Assembly: GCF_017599305.1 (NCBI RefSeq)
Contig: NZ_JAGFWR010000001.1
Coordinates: forward strand, 992,001 to 1,056,000
Source: Micromonospora antibiotica
Lineage (GTDB): Bacteria; Actinomycetota; Actinomycetes; Mycobacteriales; Micromonosporaceae
Length of the DNA stretch: 64,000 nucleotides
Reading direction: 5' to 3'
The notes beneath the pieces are model-generated. The model was given only the letters and a program-made list of their open reading frames with translations, was not told the DNA's origin and did no database searches. Position numbers and translations under genes: made by a program. Within the stretch, counting starts at the first letter, position 1; each line of letters opens with the position of its first letter. Below are positions 40,343 to 48,193 of this stretch, piece after piece.

Positions 40343-42034
40343 ATGGCTGCATCAGCGTCCCGGTCCCTGCGCGCCACGTCGGCGCTCGCTGTGGTGGCAC
40401 TCCTGGTGGCCGGGGCGCCGCCGGCGGCGTACGCCGAGTTCTTCGCGGCACCGCGACCGGCCGGTGGCCCGGCGCTGCGGATCAGCGTGAGCGACGGCGC
40501 CGCCCCGCTGGTCGGCGAGCCGGCCGGGACGACCCTCGGGCTGACCCCCGGTGGCTCGGCGGTGGTCACCCGCACGGTGACCACCGCGACCATCCCGCCC
40601 CGCCCCGACGTGGTGCTGCTCGCCGACACGACCGGCAGTATGCAGGCGGCGCTGAACGACGTCCGGGTCAACGCGAAACGGATCATCGGCGACATCAGCG
40701 CCGTCCAACCCGACGCCCGCTTCGCGGTCGCCGAATTCCGGGACGAGGGCGACGAGTTCGTCTTCCGGCTCAACCGGGACCTGACCGCCGTGCCGTCCGA
40801 GGTGCAGGACGCGGTGAACGTCTGGACCGCCGCCGGCGGCGGCGACGGCCCGGAGGCCGGCCTGAACGCCCTGTACGCCGTCGCCACCGGAGCGGTCGGC
40901 CTGCGGACCGAGAGCAGCCCGATCGTGGTGATCTTCGGGGACGCGCCGTCGCACGACCCGAGCGTCGGCCACGACCTCGCCGGGACGATCCAGGCGTTGA
41001 CCACCCGGGGCGTGCGGGTGGTGGCCGTGGACGTCGGCAACCCGGGCAGCTACTCCCTCGACGAGTCCGGACAGTTCACCGAGATCACCCGGCAGACCGG
41101 GGGCGTGCTGCTCGACGCCGCCGGCCCGGCCGAGGTCTCCAACGCCATCCTGGCCGGCATCCGCGCCATCCAGGCCACCGTCAGCGCCCGGACCACCGAC
41201 TGCGACCCGCAGCTCTCGGCCTCGGTCACCCCGGCCGAGCAGACCGTCGACAGTGGCGGCACCGTCGACCTCACCGTCTCCGTCGCGGTCGATGCCGCCG
41301 CCCGCAACGGGGAGTACGCCTGCCACCTGGAAGTCTCCGTGGACGGCATCGTGCAGGGCGAACCGGAACGCCTGGTGGTGAACGTCAGCGGGGCGGCACC
41401 GGACGTACCGGTGCTCCACTCCGACGCCGCCGCGCTCGACCTCGGGGAGGCCCCCCTCGGCGTGCCCTCGGCGACCCGGACGGTGACCCTCACCAACAGC
41501 GGCGACTACCCGCTGACCGTGGCCGCCGCCCTCGCCGAACAGCCGCCCCCGGCGGTGTTCGCGGTCACCGCCTCGACCTGCGGCGGAACCCTGGCCGTCG
41601 CCCGGTCCTGCACGGTGGCCCTCACCGCCACCCCCCGGGCGATCGGGCCCGCGACGTCGGTGCTCAGCCTCGCCAGCGCCACCGACACCGGCGGGGTCGC
41701 CGCCCAGTCGCTGGCGCTGAGCGTCTCGGGTCGCAGCCCGACGTTGCAGTTCAACCCCGGCGTCGGTCGTCCCGGCCAGGTGGTCACCGCGCTCGGCCAG
41801 GGCTTTCCGGCGGGGGCCGAGGTGCTGGTCACCTGGGTCGACGGCACCGGCGCGGTGCCGGTGGTCGCCGACGCGTCCGGCCGGTTCGCGGTGCCGATGG
41901 TGGTCTTCGAGGAGGGGATCGCCGGTCCCCGGGCCGCGCTCGCCTCGGTGCCGGCGGTCGGCCAGGTGACCAGCGGAACGTTCCTGGTGCAGTCGGCGAC
42001 CGCCCAGCCGGGCCCCTTCACCCGCCGTCGCTGA
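40343..42034 (+). CDS. Secreted von Willebrand factor A-domain protein
   Basis: This 563-residue protein has a Sec signal peptide (SRSLRATSALAVVALLVAGAPPAAYA, cleavage near residue 31). A VWA domain spans about residues 90-280, with a MIDAS motif in DVVLLADTTGSMQ (DxTGS form) and FAVAEFRDEGDE. Two immunoglobulin-like or ASPM/HYDIN-like beta domains follow (EAPLGVPSATRTVTLTNSGDYPLTVAA). There is no sortase motif, so it is probably released or cell-wall-associated. VWA domains mediate metal-dependent adhesion. It lies between an unknown gene and the leftward arm of the injection-system locus. Confidence 0.8.
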   Translation: MAASASRSLRATSALAVVALLVAGAPPAAYAEFFAAPRPAGGPALRISVSDGAAPLVGEPAGTTLGLTPGGSAVVTRTVTTATIPPRPDVVLLADTTGSMQAALNDVRVNAKRIIGDISAVQPDARFAVAEFRDEGDEFVFRLNRDLTAVPSEVQDAVNVWTAAGGGDGPEAGLNALYAVATGAVGLRTESSPIVVIFGDAPSHDPSVGHDLAGTIQALTTRGVRVVAVDVGNPGSYSLDESGQFTEITRQTGGVLLDAAGPAEVSNAILAGIRAIQATVSARTTDCDPQLSASVTPAEQTVDSGGTVDLTVSVAVDAAARNGEYACHLEVSVDGIVQGEPERLVVNVSGAAPDVPVLHSDAAALDLGEAPLGVPSATRTVTLTNSGDYPLTVAAALAEQPPPAVFAVTASTCGGTLAVARSCTVALTATPRAIGPATSVLSLASATDTGGVAAQSLALSVSGRSPTLQFNPGVGRPGQVVTALGQGFPAGAEVLVTWVDGTGAVPVVADASGRFAVPMVVFEEGIAGPRAALASVPAVGQVTSGTFLVQSATAQPGPFTRRR

Positions 42035-42058
42035 CCGGCCCACCCGTCGGGGCGCACC

Positions 42059-42090
42059 GGTCCCGGGCCACGGCCGGGGCGCCCGGGACC
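42059..42090. terminator. Bidirectional terminator candidate
   Basis: GGTCCCGGGC (42059-42068) pairs with GCCCGGGACC (42081-42090) over 10 bp with a 12-base loop. It lies between the convergent VWA-protein and PAAR genes, as expected for a shared terminator; no T-run is present. Confidence 0.55.
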
Positions 42091-42142
42091 CGGGCCACCG
42101 CCGAGCCACCCCCGGCGGGATCGCCCAGGGCCCGTACCCCGG

Positions 42143-42535
42143 TCAGCCGACCAGCACCTGACCGGTGGCGATGATGCTGCCGGCCGGCAGGGGAGCGGGG
42201 TCGTTGCAGGTGTTGACCTTGTCGCCGTGCCGGGCCGCCGGCTTACCGTTGATCAGCACCAGGGCGCTGCCGGCGATGATCGTGCCCTGGTTGTTCGGTG
42301 GCGTCTGGAACGGCCCCCCGGTCGGCAGGTGCGGCGGGGAGTTCACCGCGACGCTGCCGACCACGGCGGCCGGCTTGCCCTCGATCAGCACATCGGTGCT
42401 GCACCCGTTGGCGATGGTCCCGGCGAAGGGCATCGGGGTGGGTGTCGGCACCGGCCCGGTCGGCGAGGGCACCATGATGATGTGCGTGTCGGTGCCGACC
42501 ACCTTGTCACCGAGCTTCGCGGCAGGTACGCCCAC
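42143..42535 (-). CDS. PAAR-like tip protein
   Basis: The protein has 130 residues with the PAAR pattern: GVPAAKLGDKVVGTDTHIIMVPSP near the start, GCSTDVLIEGKPAAVVGSVAVN in the middle, then INGKPAARHGDKVNTCNDP and GSIIATGQVLVG at the end. PAAR proteins cap the spike of contractile machines with a sharp, usually metal-bound tip. Repeated Gly-Asp/Gly-Lys turns support a beta-helical cone. It is the last gene of the leftward eCIS arm. Confidence 0.85.
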   Translation of the reverse strand: MGVPAAKLGDKVVGTDTHIIMVPSPTGPVPTPTPMPFAGTIANGCSTDVLIEGKPAAVVGSVAVNSPPHLPTGGPFQTPPNNQGTIIAGSALVLINGKPAARHGDKVNTCNDPAPLPAGSIIATGQVLVG

Positions 42536-42566
42536 GATGGAACCCTCCCTTGGGCAGCGGAACCGG

Positions 42567-43301
42567 TCAGATCAGCCCCTCGCGGATGGCGTGCGCGACC
42601 GCCTGGGTGCGGTTGCGGACACCGAGCTGGGTGGTGATCTCGTGCACGATGTTCTTGATGCTGCGTTCCGAGTAGGACAGCTCCCGGGCGATCGTCGCGA
42701 TGTCCGCCCCGGCGGCGATCATCCGGAGCACCGCGAGCTGGCGCGGTGACAGCGGCAGGATGGTCAGCCCCCGGGGGGCGAGCACCTGCCGCTGGGCCCG
42801 ACCGACCCGGGTCAGCAGCGAGCTGAGCAGGTCGGTGGGGAGCCTCGCCTCGCCCCGGGCGGCAGCCCGGACCACGTCGCGCAGCAGGGTGGCGGTGCTC
42901 TCCGAACGGCGTACCAGACTGAGACCACCCGCCTCGATCGCCTGCAACCCGGCGGTGTCGTCGAGCTGCCCGACCACCAGCACCGGTCGGGGAGCCGGCC
43001 GGCCGGTCAACGCGTCGAGCTGGGCCAGCAGCCACCCGTCCACCGTGTCGGCGACGATCACCAGGATGTCCGGGGTGTCGTCGGGTTCGGCCAGCACCAC
43101 CGGTCGCGCGCCGACCGGGTCGTCGGTCGCCGCAGTGCCGAGCTGGGCCATGACACCGGCCTGGGAGATCGGGTCGCGGGAACGGACCGCCGTACGGATC
43201 GGTGCCGGGCCCGGGACGGTGCCCGCCCGGTGGGCGCTGGCGGCCGGATCGGTGGTGTCCGGACCGGGGACCTGCCCGACGGCGGGGTGCGGGTCGCTCA
43301 T
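42567..43301 (-). CDS. LuxR-type response regulator
   Basis: This is a 244-residue regulator. Residues 60-155 look like a degenerate receiver domain (ILVIVADTVDGWLLAQLDAL, PRPVLVVGQLDDTAGLQAIEAGGLSLVRRS). Residues 180-240 are a LuxR helix-turn-helix: LSPRQLAVLRMIAAGADIATIARELSYSERSIKNIVHEITTQLG. The first 55 residues are disordered. The ATG overlaps the stop of the upstream membrane-protein gene by four bases. It probably controls the injection-system genes, since it is coded inside the locus (inference). No cognate histidine kinase is adjacent. Confidence 0.85.
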   Translation of the reverse strand: MSDPHPAVGQVPGPDTTDPAASAHRAGTVPGPAPIRTAVRSRDPISQAGVMAQLGTAATDDPVGARPVVLAEPDDTPDILVIVADTVDGWLLAQLDALTGRPAPRPVLVVGQLDDTAGLQAIEAGGLSLVRRSESTATLLRDVVRAAARGEARLPTDLLSSLLTRVGRAQRQVLAPRGLTILPLSPRQLAVLRMIAAGADIATIARELSYSERSIKNIVHEITTQLGVRNRTQAVAHAIREGLI

Positions 43302-44650
43302 CGGCTGGGGGAGGGGCTCGGGGTGGGCGCGACCGGCACGAGCTGACCGGCGAAGTACGCGGCCGGGGTGCACGCCGTGGTGCCCGGGTTCGCGCACTTC
43401 ACCGCGACGGTCACCGGCTGACCGGCGGAGAACCGCAACGGCTGGACGAAGTGGTAGTCCAGGTCGCGGAAGTTGTTCAGGCCGGTCTCCAGCAGCACGG
43501 TGTCGCCCCGCCGCACCTGGAGCAGCCCGGCGTCGCCGTGCGGATTCTGCAACACGATGTCGGTCACCCAGAGCACCTTCTTGTCGGCCGGCCGGTAGGT
43601 GGAGAGGGTGAACTCGTTGGCGGTGGTCGGTGAAGCGCTGGTCGCCACCCGGAAGTCGGCGGCGGTCTCCGGGTCGGCGTTGTCCAGCGTCCCGCCCTGG
43701 GCACCCGGCCCGTTGCCGTTGCCCTTCCCGGTCTCGGTCGTCGGGCTCGGGGCCGCGCTCGGTTTCGGGCTGGCGCCGGCCGCGACGATGGCCACCTTCT
43801 CGGCCTTCTCGGCGGTCTCCGCCGCCTCGCTGGCCTGGGTCTTCACCTCGGCCACCTCCTGGGACAACTCCTTGGTCTCCACCTTGGCGGCCTCCTTCGC
43901 GGTGGACTGCACGGTGGGTTTGAGCACCGCGAACCAGAGCCCGACCAGGGCGACCGCCACCGCGGCGGCCACCAGCACCACCCGGGGCGACCAGGCCGGC
44001 AGGACGGACCGCTGCACCAGCAGTCCGTCGCTGGTGATCGGCTCGGCGTCGGGACGGGTCACCGCCACCTGGAACGGCAGGTTGCGGTCCGGGCCCAGCA
44101 GGAACCGCTTCCGGGGGCGTACCCGCAGCTTCACGAACGTGGCCGTGCCCGGACGCAGCACCGGCGCGACCGGCAGCACCCGGAAGGTCAGCAGGCGGTC
44201 CGGATCGGCCGGCAGCACCTCGACCGTGGTCTCGACGTTGCCGGTGTTGTCGATCACCAGCTGGTGCCGGGCGGCGCGACGCGCCTGGGAGGTGCGGGGC
44301 ACCAGCTCCGCCGCCAGCTCCACGAAGGGCTGCACGGTGACGGTGCCCTCCTCGACCACCGAACCCTCGGGATTCTCCCGCCCCCGGACCCGTACCCCGA
44401 AGGCGACGCTGCCGGCCGGCACGGTCGCCGCACGCGGCGGCGTGAACGTCACCCGGGCCTCCTGCTCGGTGCCGGGCAGCAGGTTCATCGTCGCCGGCTC
44501 GACCTCGGCCCACGGTGCGGCGTCGCCGACCACGTCCAGGGTGAACCGGTCGACGACGGCGGCGGTGTTACGCACCCGGACGGTGCAGCCGACCGTGCCG
44601 CCCGCGGCGACGGTGAGGTCGGTCTCGACAAGTCCCACAGCGACACTCAT
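43298..44650 (-). CDS. eCIS-associated membrane protein with coiled coil
   Basis: The protein has 450 residues. Two N-terminal beta-sandwich-like repeats (VETDLTVAAGGTVGCTVRVRNTA, and LAAELVPRTSQ onward) fill residues 1-215. One membrane helix lies at 223-243 (VVLVAAAVAVALVGLWFAVL), then a coiled coil at 250-288 rich in Ala/Glu/Lys. A Pro/Thr/Gly linker and a C-terminal jelly-roll-like domain with Cys residues follow. Proteins like this recur in actinomycete eCIS loci, sometimes labelled hydrolytic protein, without proven activity. I see no catalytic motif. It could tether the particle to the membrane (inference). Confidence 0.7.
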   Translation of the reverse strand: MSVAVGLVETDLTVAAGGTVGCTVRVRNTAAVVDRFTLDVVGDAAPWAEVEPATMNLLPGTEQEARVTFTPPRAATVPAGSVAFGVRVRGRENPEGSVVEEGTVTVQPFVELAAELVPRTSQARRAARHQLVIDNTGNVETTVEVLPADPDRLLTFRVLPVAPVLRPGTATFVKLRVRPRKRFLLGPDRNLPFQVAVTRPDAEPITSDGLLVQRSVLPAWSPRVVLVAAAVAVALVGLWFAVLKPTVQSTAKEAAKVETKELSQEVAEVKTQASEAAETAEKAEKVAIVAAGASPKPSAAPSPTTETGKGNGNGPGAQGGTLDNADPETAADFRVATSASPTTANEFTLSTYRPADKKVLWVTDIVLQNPHGDAGLLQVRRGDTVLLETGLNNFRDLDYHFVQPLRFSAGQPVTVAVKCANPGTTACTPAAYFAGQLVPVAPTPSPSPSR

Positions 44651-44836
44651 GCGGGCAGTCTCGCCGCGCGGATGGGCCGGCAGAACCACGAACGAGGAAC
44701 ACCAAGGGGCAGCCGTGGCTACCTGAACGGGCAACGGAAAGCCTGATCGGGCAACCGGCGACCCGGCGGGACAGCCCTCGCCCGGGTGGCCGGGGACCGG
44801 CAGGGCGGGCCGGGCGACCGGGAAGACGGCGGGGCG

Positions 44837-45454
44837 TCAGCGGGGCTCGCTGATCCCACCCCTGGGCCGGGGCCCCGGCGGGCCACCCGGACCGCCGGGG
44901 CGGCCACCGCCACTGTTGACGCTGACCTCACGCGGCGGCGGTGCCAGGTCGGTCTGCGGCTCGGGCACGAACGGCACGAGCAGTTGCAGGTGCAACCCGG
45001 TCCGGGCGGTCCCGCCGTGCGCCACCCAGGCGGAACCGGTGTCCCCCTCGCGCCGGGGCGCGGAGCGCACCACCACCGGCTGGTTCGCCCGGGCCACCGC
45101 ACCGGTCAGGAACCGGGCCGGCAGGGCGGTGCAGCTCGCACAGCCGACCAGCAGTTCACCCAGCAGCCGGTGCTCCCGCTCGGTGTCGGTGGCCCAGGCG
45201 GTCAACAGGTAGCTGAACCGGTACCGGCGGCCCGGTGGGCGACGCCCCACCAGCTGACCGTTGGCGTCGCGCAACTCGTCCCAGGTCGCCGAGACGCCCG
45301 CCGAGTCCTCCTCGACGTCCAGCAGGAAGGCCGAGACCAGGTCACCCTCGCCGCGCTGCGCACACCGGTCCGGCGGGTCGAAGACGACCGGCACGTCCGA
45401 CGGCAGGTAGTGGCCCAGCCAGGCCCGGACCGACAGGTCGACATCCCAGATCAT
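44837..45454 (-). CDS. DUF4255 (Pvc16-like) cap/terminator protein
   Basis: The 205-residue protein starts MIWDVDLSVRAWLGHYLPSDVPVVFDPPD and continues VSAFLLDVEEDS, RYRFSYLLTAWATDTEREHRLLGELLVGC, the pattern of DUF4255 proteins. In eCIS and phage-like particles these form the ring that ends the tube and sheath. A Gly/Pro-rich tail follows after residue 175. It heads the leftward arm and is divergent from the sheath gene 179 bp away. Confidence 0.85.
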   Translation of the reverse strand: MIWDVDLSVRAWLGHYLPSDVPVVFDPPDRCAQRGEGDLVSAFLLDVEEDSAGVSATWDELRDANGQLVGRRPPGRRYRFSYLLTAWATDTEREHRLLGELLVGCASCTALPARFLTGAVARANQPVVVRSAPRREGDTGSAWVAHGGTARTGLHLQLLVPFVPEPQTDLAPPPREVSVNSGGGRPGGPGGPPGPRPRGGISEPR

Positions 45455-45633
45455 CCGCCCACCCTGCCCGCTGCCCGGACGGCACCGCGCCCGGCGGCCG
45501 GGCAGGCCGTCGGGGCGGATCGGTTGCCCTTGGGGGCAGAACTGCCTACCCCGGCGGCGGTCCGGCGGGCAGCCCTCGCGGCCGGCCGGCGTTGGCAAGC
45601 TCGGCCCCATCACACCGTCGTACAGGAGGTTCG

Positions 45634-47199
45634 ATGCCGACGTATCTGTCGCCGGGCGTCTACGTGGAGGAGGTTTCCTCCGGGTCGAGGCCGATCGAAG
45701 CGGTCGGGACGGCCGTCGCCGCGTTCGTCGGCTTCGCCGAGAAGGGGCCGGTCGACGAGCCCACACTGATCACGAACTGGACGCAGTACACCCGCACCTT
45801 CGGGGGCTTCGTGGCGGGCAGTTTCCTGCCGCTGTCGGTCTACGGCTACTTCCTCAACGGCGGCGGCTCCGCGTACGTGGTCCGGGTGGGTGGTGGTGCC
45901 GGCGCGGACTCCGCCGCCGCCGAAGCCGCCGGTGAGTCGTACCCGGCTGCGGCCGTACCGGCGGCCGGCGACAACGGGCGGCTCTCCTTCACCGTGCGGG
46001 CCGCGCTGCCCGGCCCGGCCGGGCAGGACCTCTCGGTCGAGGTCGCCGACGCCTCCGAGGGCGGCGACGACGCGTTCAAGCTCGTCGTCAAGCAGGCCGG
46101 CAAGCCGGTCGAGACGCTGGACAACCTGACCACCAAGCGCGGTGCGGGCAACGTCGTCACCGCCGTCCGCCAGCAGTCCAAGCTGATCCAGATCGAGGAG
46201 GCGAAGGGCGCCACCCTCGCCCCGCCCCGACGCGGCGCCGAGGTCACCCTCGCCGCGCCCGCGCTGCCGGCCACCACTACCGGCACCGGTGACCTGCGGG
46301 TACGCGCCGAGGACTACGTCGGCGACGTCAGCGACCGGACCGGCTTCGCCGGGCTGGAGGCGATCGAGGACATCACCATGCTCTGCGTGCCCGACCTGGC
46401 CGCCGCCCACCAGCAGGGGGCCATCGACGACGAGGCGTTCAAGGCCGTCCAGTTGGCGATGATCGCGCACTGCGAGCTGATGGGTGACCGGGTGGCCATC
46501 CTCGACCCGCCGCCCGGCCTGCACCCGCAGCGCCTCAAGGAATGGCGGATGGACGTCGCCGGCTACGACTCCAAGTACGCGACCCTCTACTGGCCCTGGG
46601 TCAAGGTGATGGACCCGGCGCAGGGCCGGGCGGTCTTCATGCCGCCGAGCGGGCACGTCGCCGGGGTGTGGGCTCGCAACGACGACACCCGGGGCGTCCA
46701 CAAGGCACCCGCCAACGAGATCATCCGGGGCGCGCTCGCCCTGGAGAGCGGGCTGACCAAGGGGGAACACGACCAGCTCAACCCGATCGGGGTCAACTGC
46801 ATCCGGGCCTTCCCTGGGCAGGGCATCCGGATCTGGGGCGCACGGACCCTGTCCAGCGACGCCGAGTGGCGTTACCTCAACGTCCGGCGGCTGTTCAACT
46901 GGATCGAGAAGTCGATCCTGCTCGGCACCAACTGGGTGGTCTTCGAACCCAACGACCCCCGCCTCTGGGACGCGGTACGCCGGGTCATCACGATGTTCCT
47001 GCGCCGGGTCTGGCGCAGTGGCGCGCTGATGGGCGACACCTGGTCCGAGGCGTTCTTCGTCAAGTGCGACGCCGAGAACAACCCGCCGGAGAACCTCGAC
47101 GCCGGCATCCTCACCGTCGACATCGGCATCGCCCCGGTCAAGCCGGCCGAGTTCGTGGTGTTCCGCCTCTCCCAGCTCTCCCAGGGCTCTGGCGACTGA
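45634..47199 (+). CDS. Contractile sheath protein
   Basis: This 521-residue phage tail sheath protein has the conserved N-terminus TYLSPGVYVEEVSSGSRPIEAVGTAVAAFVGFAEKGP. The C-terminal domain is also typical: NPIGVNCIRAFPGQGIRIWGARTLSSDAEWRYLNVRRLFNWIEKSI, FEPNDPRLWDAVRRVITMFLRRVWRSGAL. The sheath surrounds the inner tube and contracts to drive it through a target envelope. A variable domain occupies about residues 100-220. The ATG has AGGAGGT three bases upstream. It is the first gene of the rightward eCIS operon. Confidence 0.95.
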   Translation: MPTYLSPGVYVEEVSSGSRPIEAVGTAVAAFVGFAEKGPVDEPTLITNWTQYTRTFGGFVAGSFLPLSVYGYFLNGGGSAYVVRVGGGAGADSAAAEAAGESYPAAAVPAAGDNGRLSFTVRAALPGPAGQDLSVEVADASEGGDDAFKLVVKQAGKPVETLDNLTTKRGAGNVVTAVRQQSKLIQIEEAKGATLAPPRRGAEVTLAAPALPATTTGTGDLRVRAEDYVGDVSDRTGFAGLEAIEDITMLCVPDLAAAHQQGAIDDEAFKAVQLAMIAHCELMGDRVAILDPPPGLHPQRLKEWRMDVAGYDSKYATLYWPWVKVMDPAQGRAVFMPPSGHVAGVWARNDDTRGVHKAPANEIIRGALALESGLTKGEHDQLNPIGVNCIRAFPGQGIRIWGARTLSSDAEWRYLNVRRLFNWIEKSILLGTNWVVFEPNDPRLWDAVRRVITMFLRRVWRSGALMGDTWSEAFFVKCDAENNPPENLDAGILTVDIGIAPVKPAEFVVFRLSQLSQGSGD

Positions 47200-47253
47200 C
47201 CGGCCCGCGGCGAGCACCCGACCTGAGCGACGACGAGACCAGGAGAACTGAGC

Positions 47254-47736
47254 ATGGCCGGTCAGGGCACCCAGGACCCGAAGCAGAACACCCAGATCAT
47301 CAGTGCCGCCGTCTTCCGGCTGGAGGTGCCGGGCATGTCGGCGATCAACTTCGCCGAACTGGTCGGGATCAGCAGCGAGGTGGAGAACGCGGAGTACATG
47401 GCCGCCGGCACGACCGGGCCGATCTTCTCCCGGCACTTCGGTCGGACCAAGCCGCCGACGGTCACCCTCAAGCGGGGCCTCGACCTCAACGGCGACCTGT
47501 GGCTCTGGCACCAGAAGGTGCGCAACATGATGTACGACGCCTACCGGGACTGCGCGTTGAAGCTCTACGGCCCCGGTGACGACCTCAACGGCGACGCCCG
47601 GCTGACGTACATGATGACCAACGCCTGGCCGTCGCGGGTGGAGGTCAGCGGGGTCAAGGCCGGAGCCACCGACATCGTCTACCAGACGGTCACGCTGATG
47701 TGCGACGACCTGTTCGACTTCAATGCGCGCATCTAG
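47254..47736 (+). CDS. Inner tube protein (gp19-like)
   Basis: The 160-residue protein belongs to the T4 gp19/Pvc1 tail tube family: AAVFRLEVPGMSAINFAELVGISSEVENAEYM near the start, TVTLKRGLDLNGDLWLWHQKV, then SRVEVSGVKAGATDIVYQTVTLMCDDLFDF at the end. It stacks into the inner tube inside the sheath. An AGGAGA-type site precedes the ATG. Its last 14 bases overlap the next gene. Confidence 0.93.
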   Translation: MAGQGTQDPKQNTQIISAAVFRLEVPGMSAINFAELVGISSEVENAEYMAAGTTGPIFSRHFGRTKPPTVTLKRGLDLNGDLWLWHQKVRNMMYDAYRDCALKLYGPGDDLNGDARLTYMMTNAWPSRVEVSGVKAGATDIVYQTVTLMCDDLFDFNARI

Positions 47737-48139
47737 CCTCGCCGAGCCCGCCGCCGGACCGGCGGCGGGCCTGCGGACCGAGTACCCGTTCGTGCTGCCA
47801 CGCGGGCTGGTCGACGACCGCGGCGGGGTGCACCGCGAGGGCACCATGCGGCTGGCCACCGCCCGCGACGAGATCACCCCCCAGGGCGACCCCCGGGTAC
47901 GCCACAATCCGGCGTTCCTCACCGTGCTGCTGCTCGCCCGGACCGTCACCCGCATCGGCGGGGTGCAGGCCGTCGACGTCGACGTGATCGAGCACCTCTT
48001 CGCCTCCGACCTGGCCTTCCTCCAGGACCTCTACCGGCGGGTCAACCAGCAGGGGCACACCGGGGCCGAAGTGGCCTGCCCCAGCTGCGGGGGGCGCTTC
48101 GCGGTGGACCTGGCCGGCGGCCGACCGGGCGACTCCTGA
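47723..48139 (+). CDS. Small eCIS protein with zinc-finger-like motif
   Basis: The protein has 138 residues. TEYPFVLPRGLVDDRGGVHREGTMRLATARDEITPQGDPRVRHNPAFLTVLLLARTVTRIGGV is the type of segment seen in tail assembly chaperone-like proteins coded next to tube genes. The C-terminal CPSCGGRF could bind metal, though only one Cys pair is visible. It overlaps the tube gene by 14 bases and is probably an assembly factor (inference). Confidence 0.8.
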   Translation: MRASSLAEPAAGPAAGLRTEYPFVLPRGLVDDRGGVHREGTMRLATARDEITPQGDPRVRHNPAFLTVLLLARTVTRIGGVQAVDVDVIEHLFASDLAFLQDLYRRVNQQGHTGAEVACPSCGGRFAVDLAGGRPGDS

Positions 48140-48193
48140 CCCACCCGGCAGCCCGACGCAGCACACCCGTACCGGAATCTGAAGGAGGTGGGC

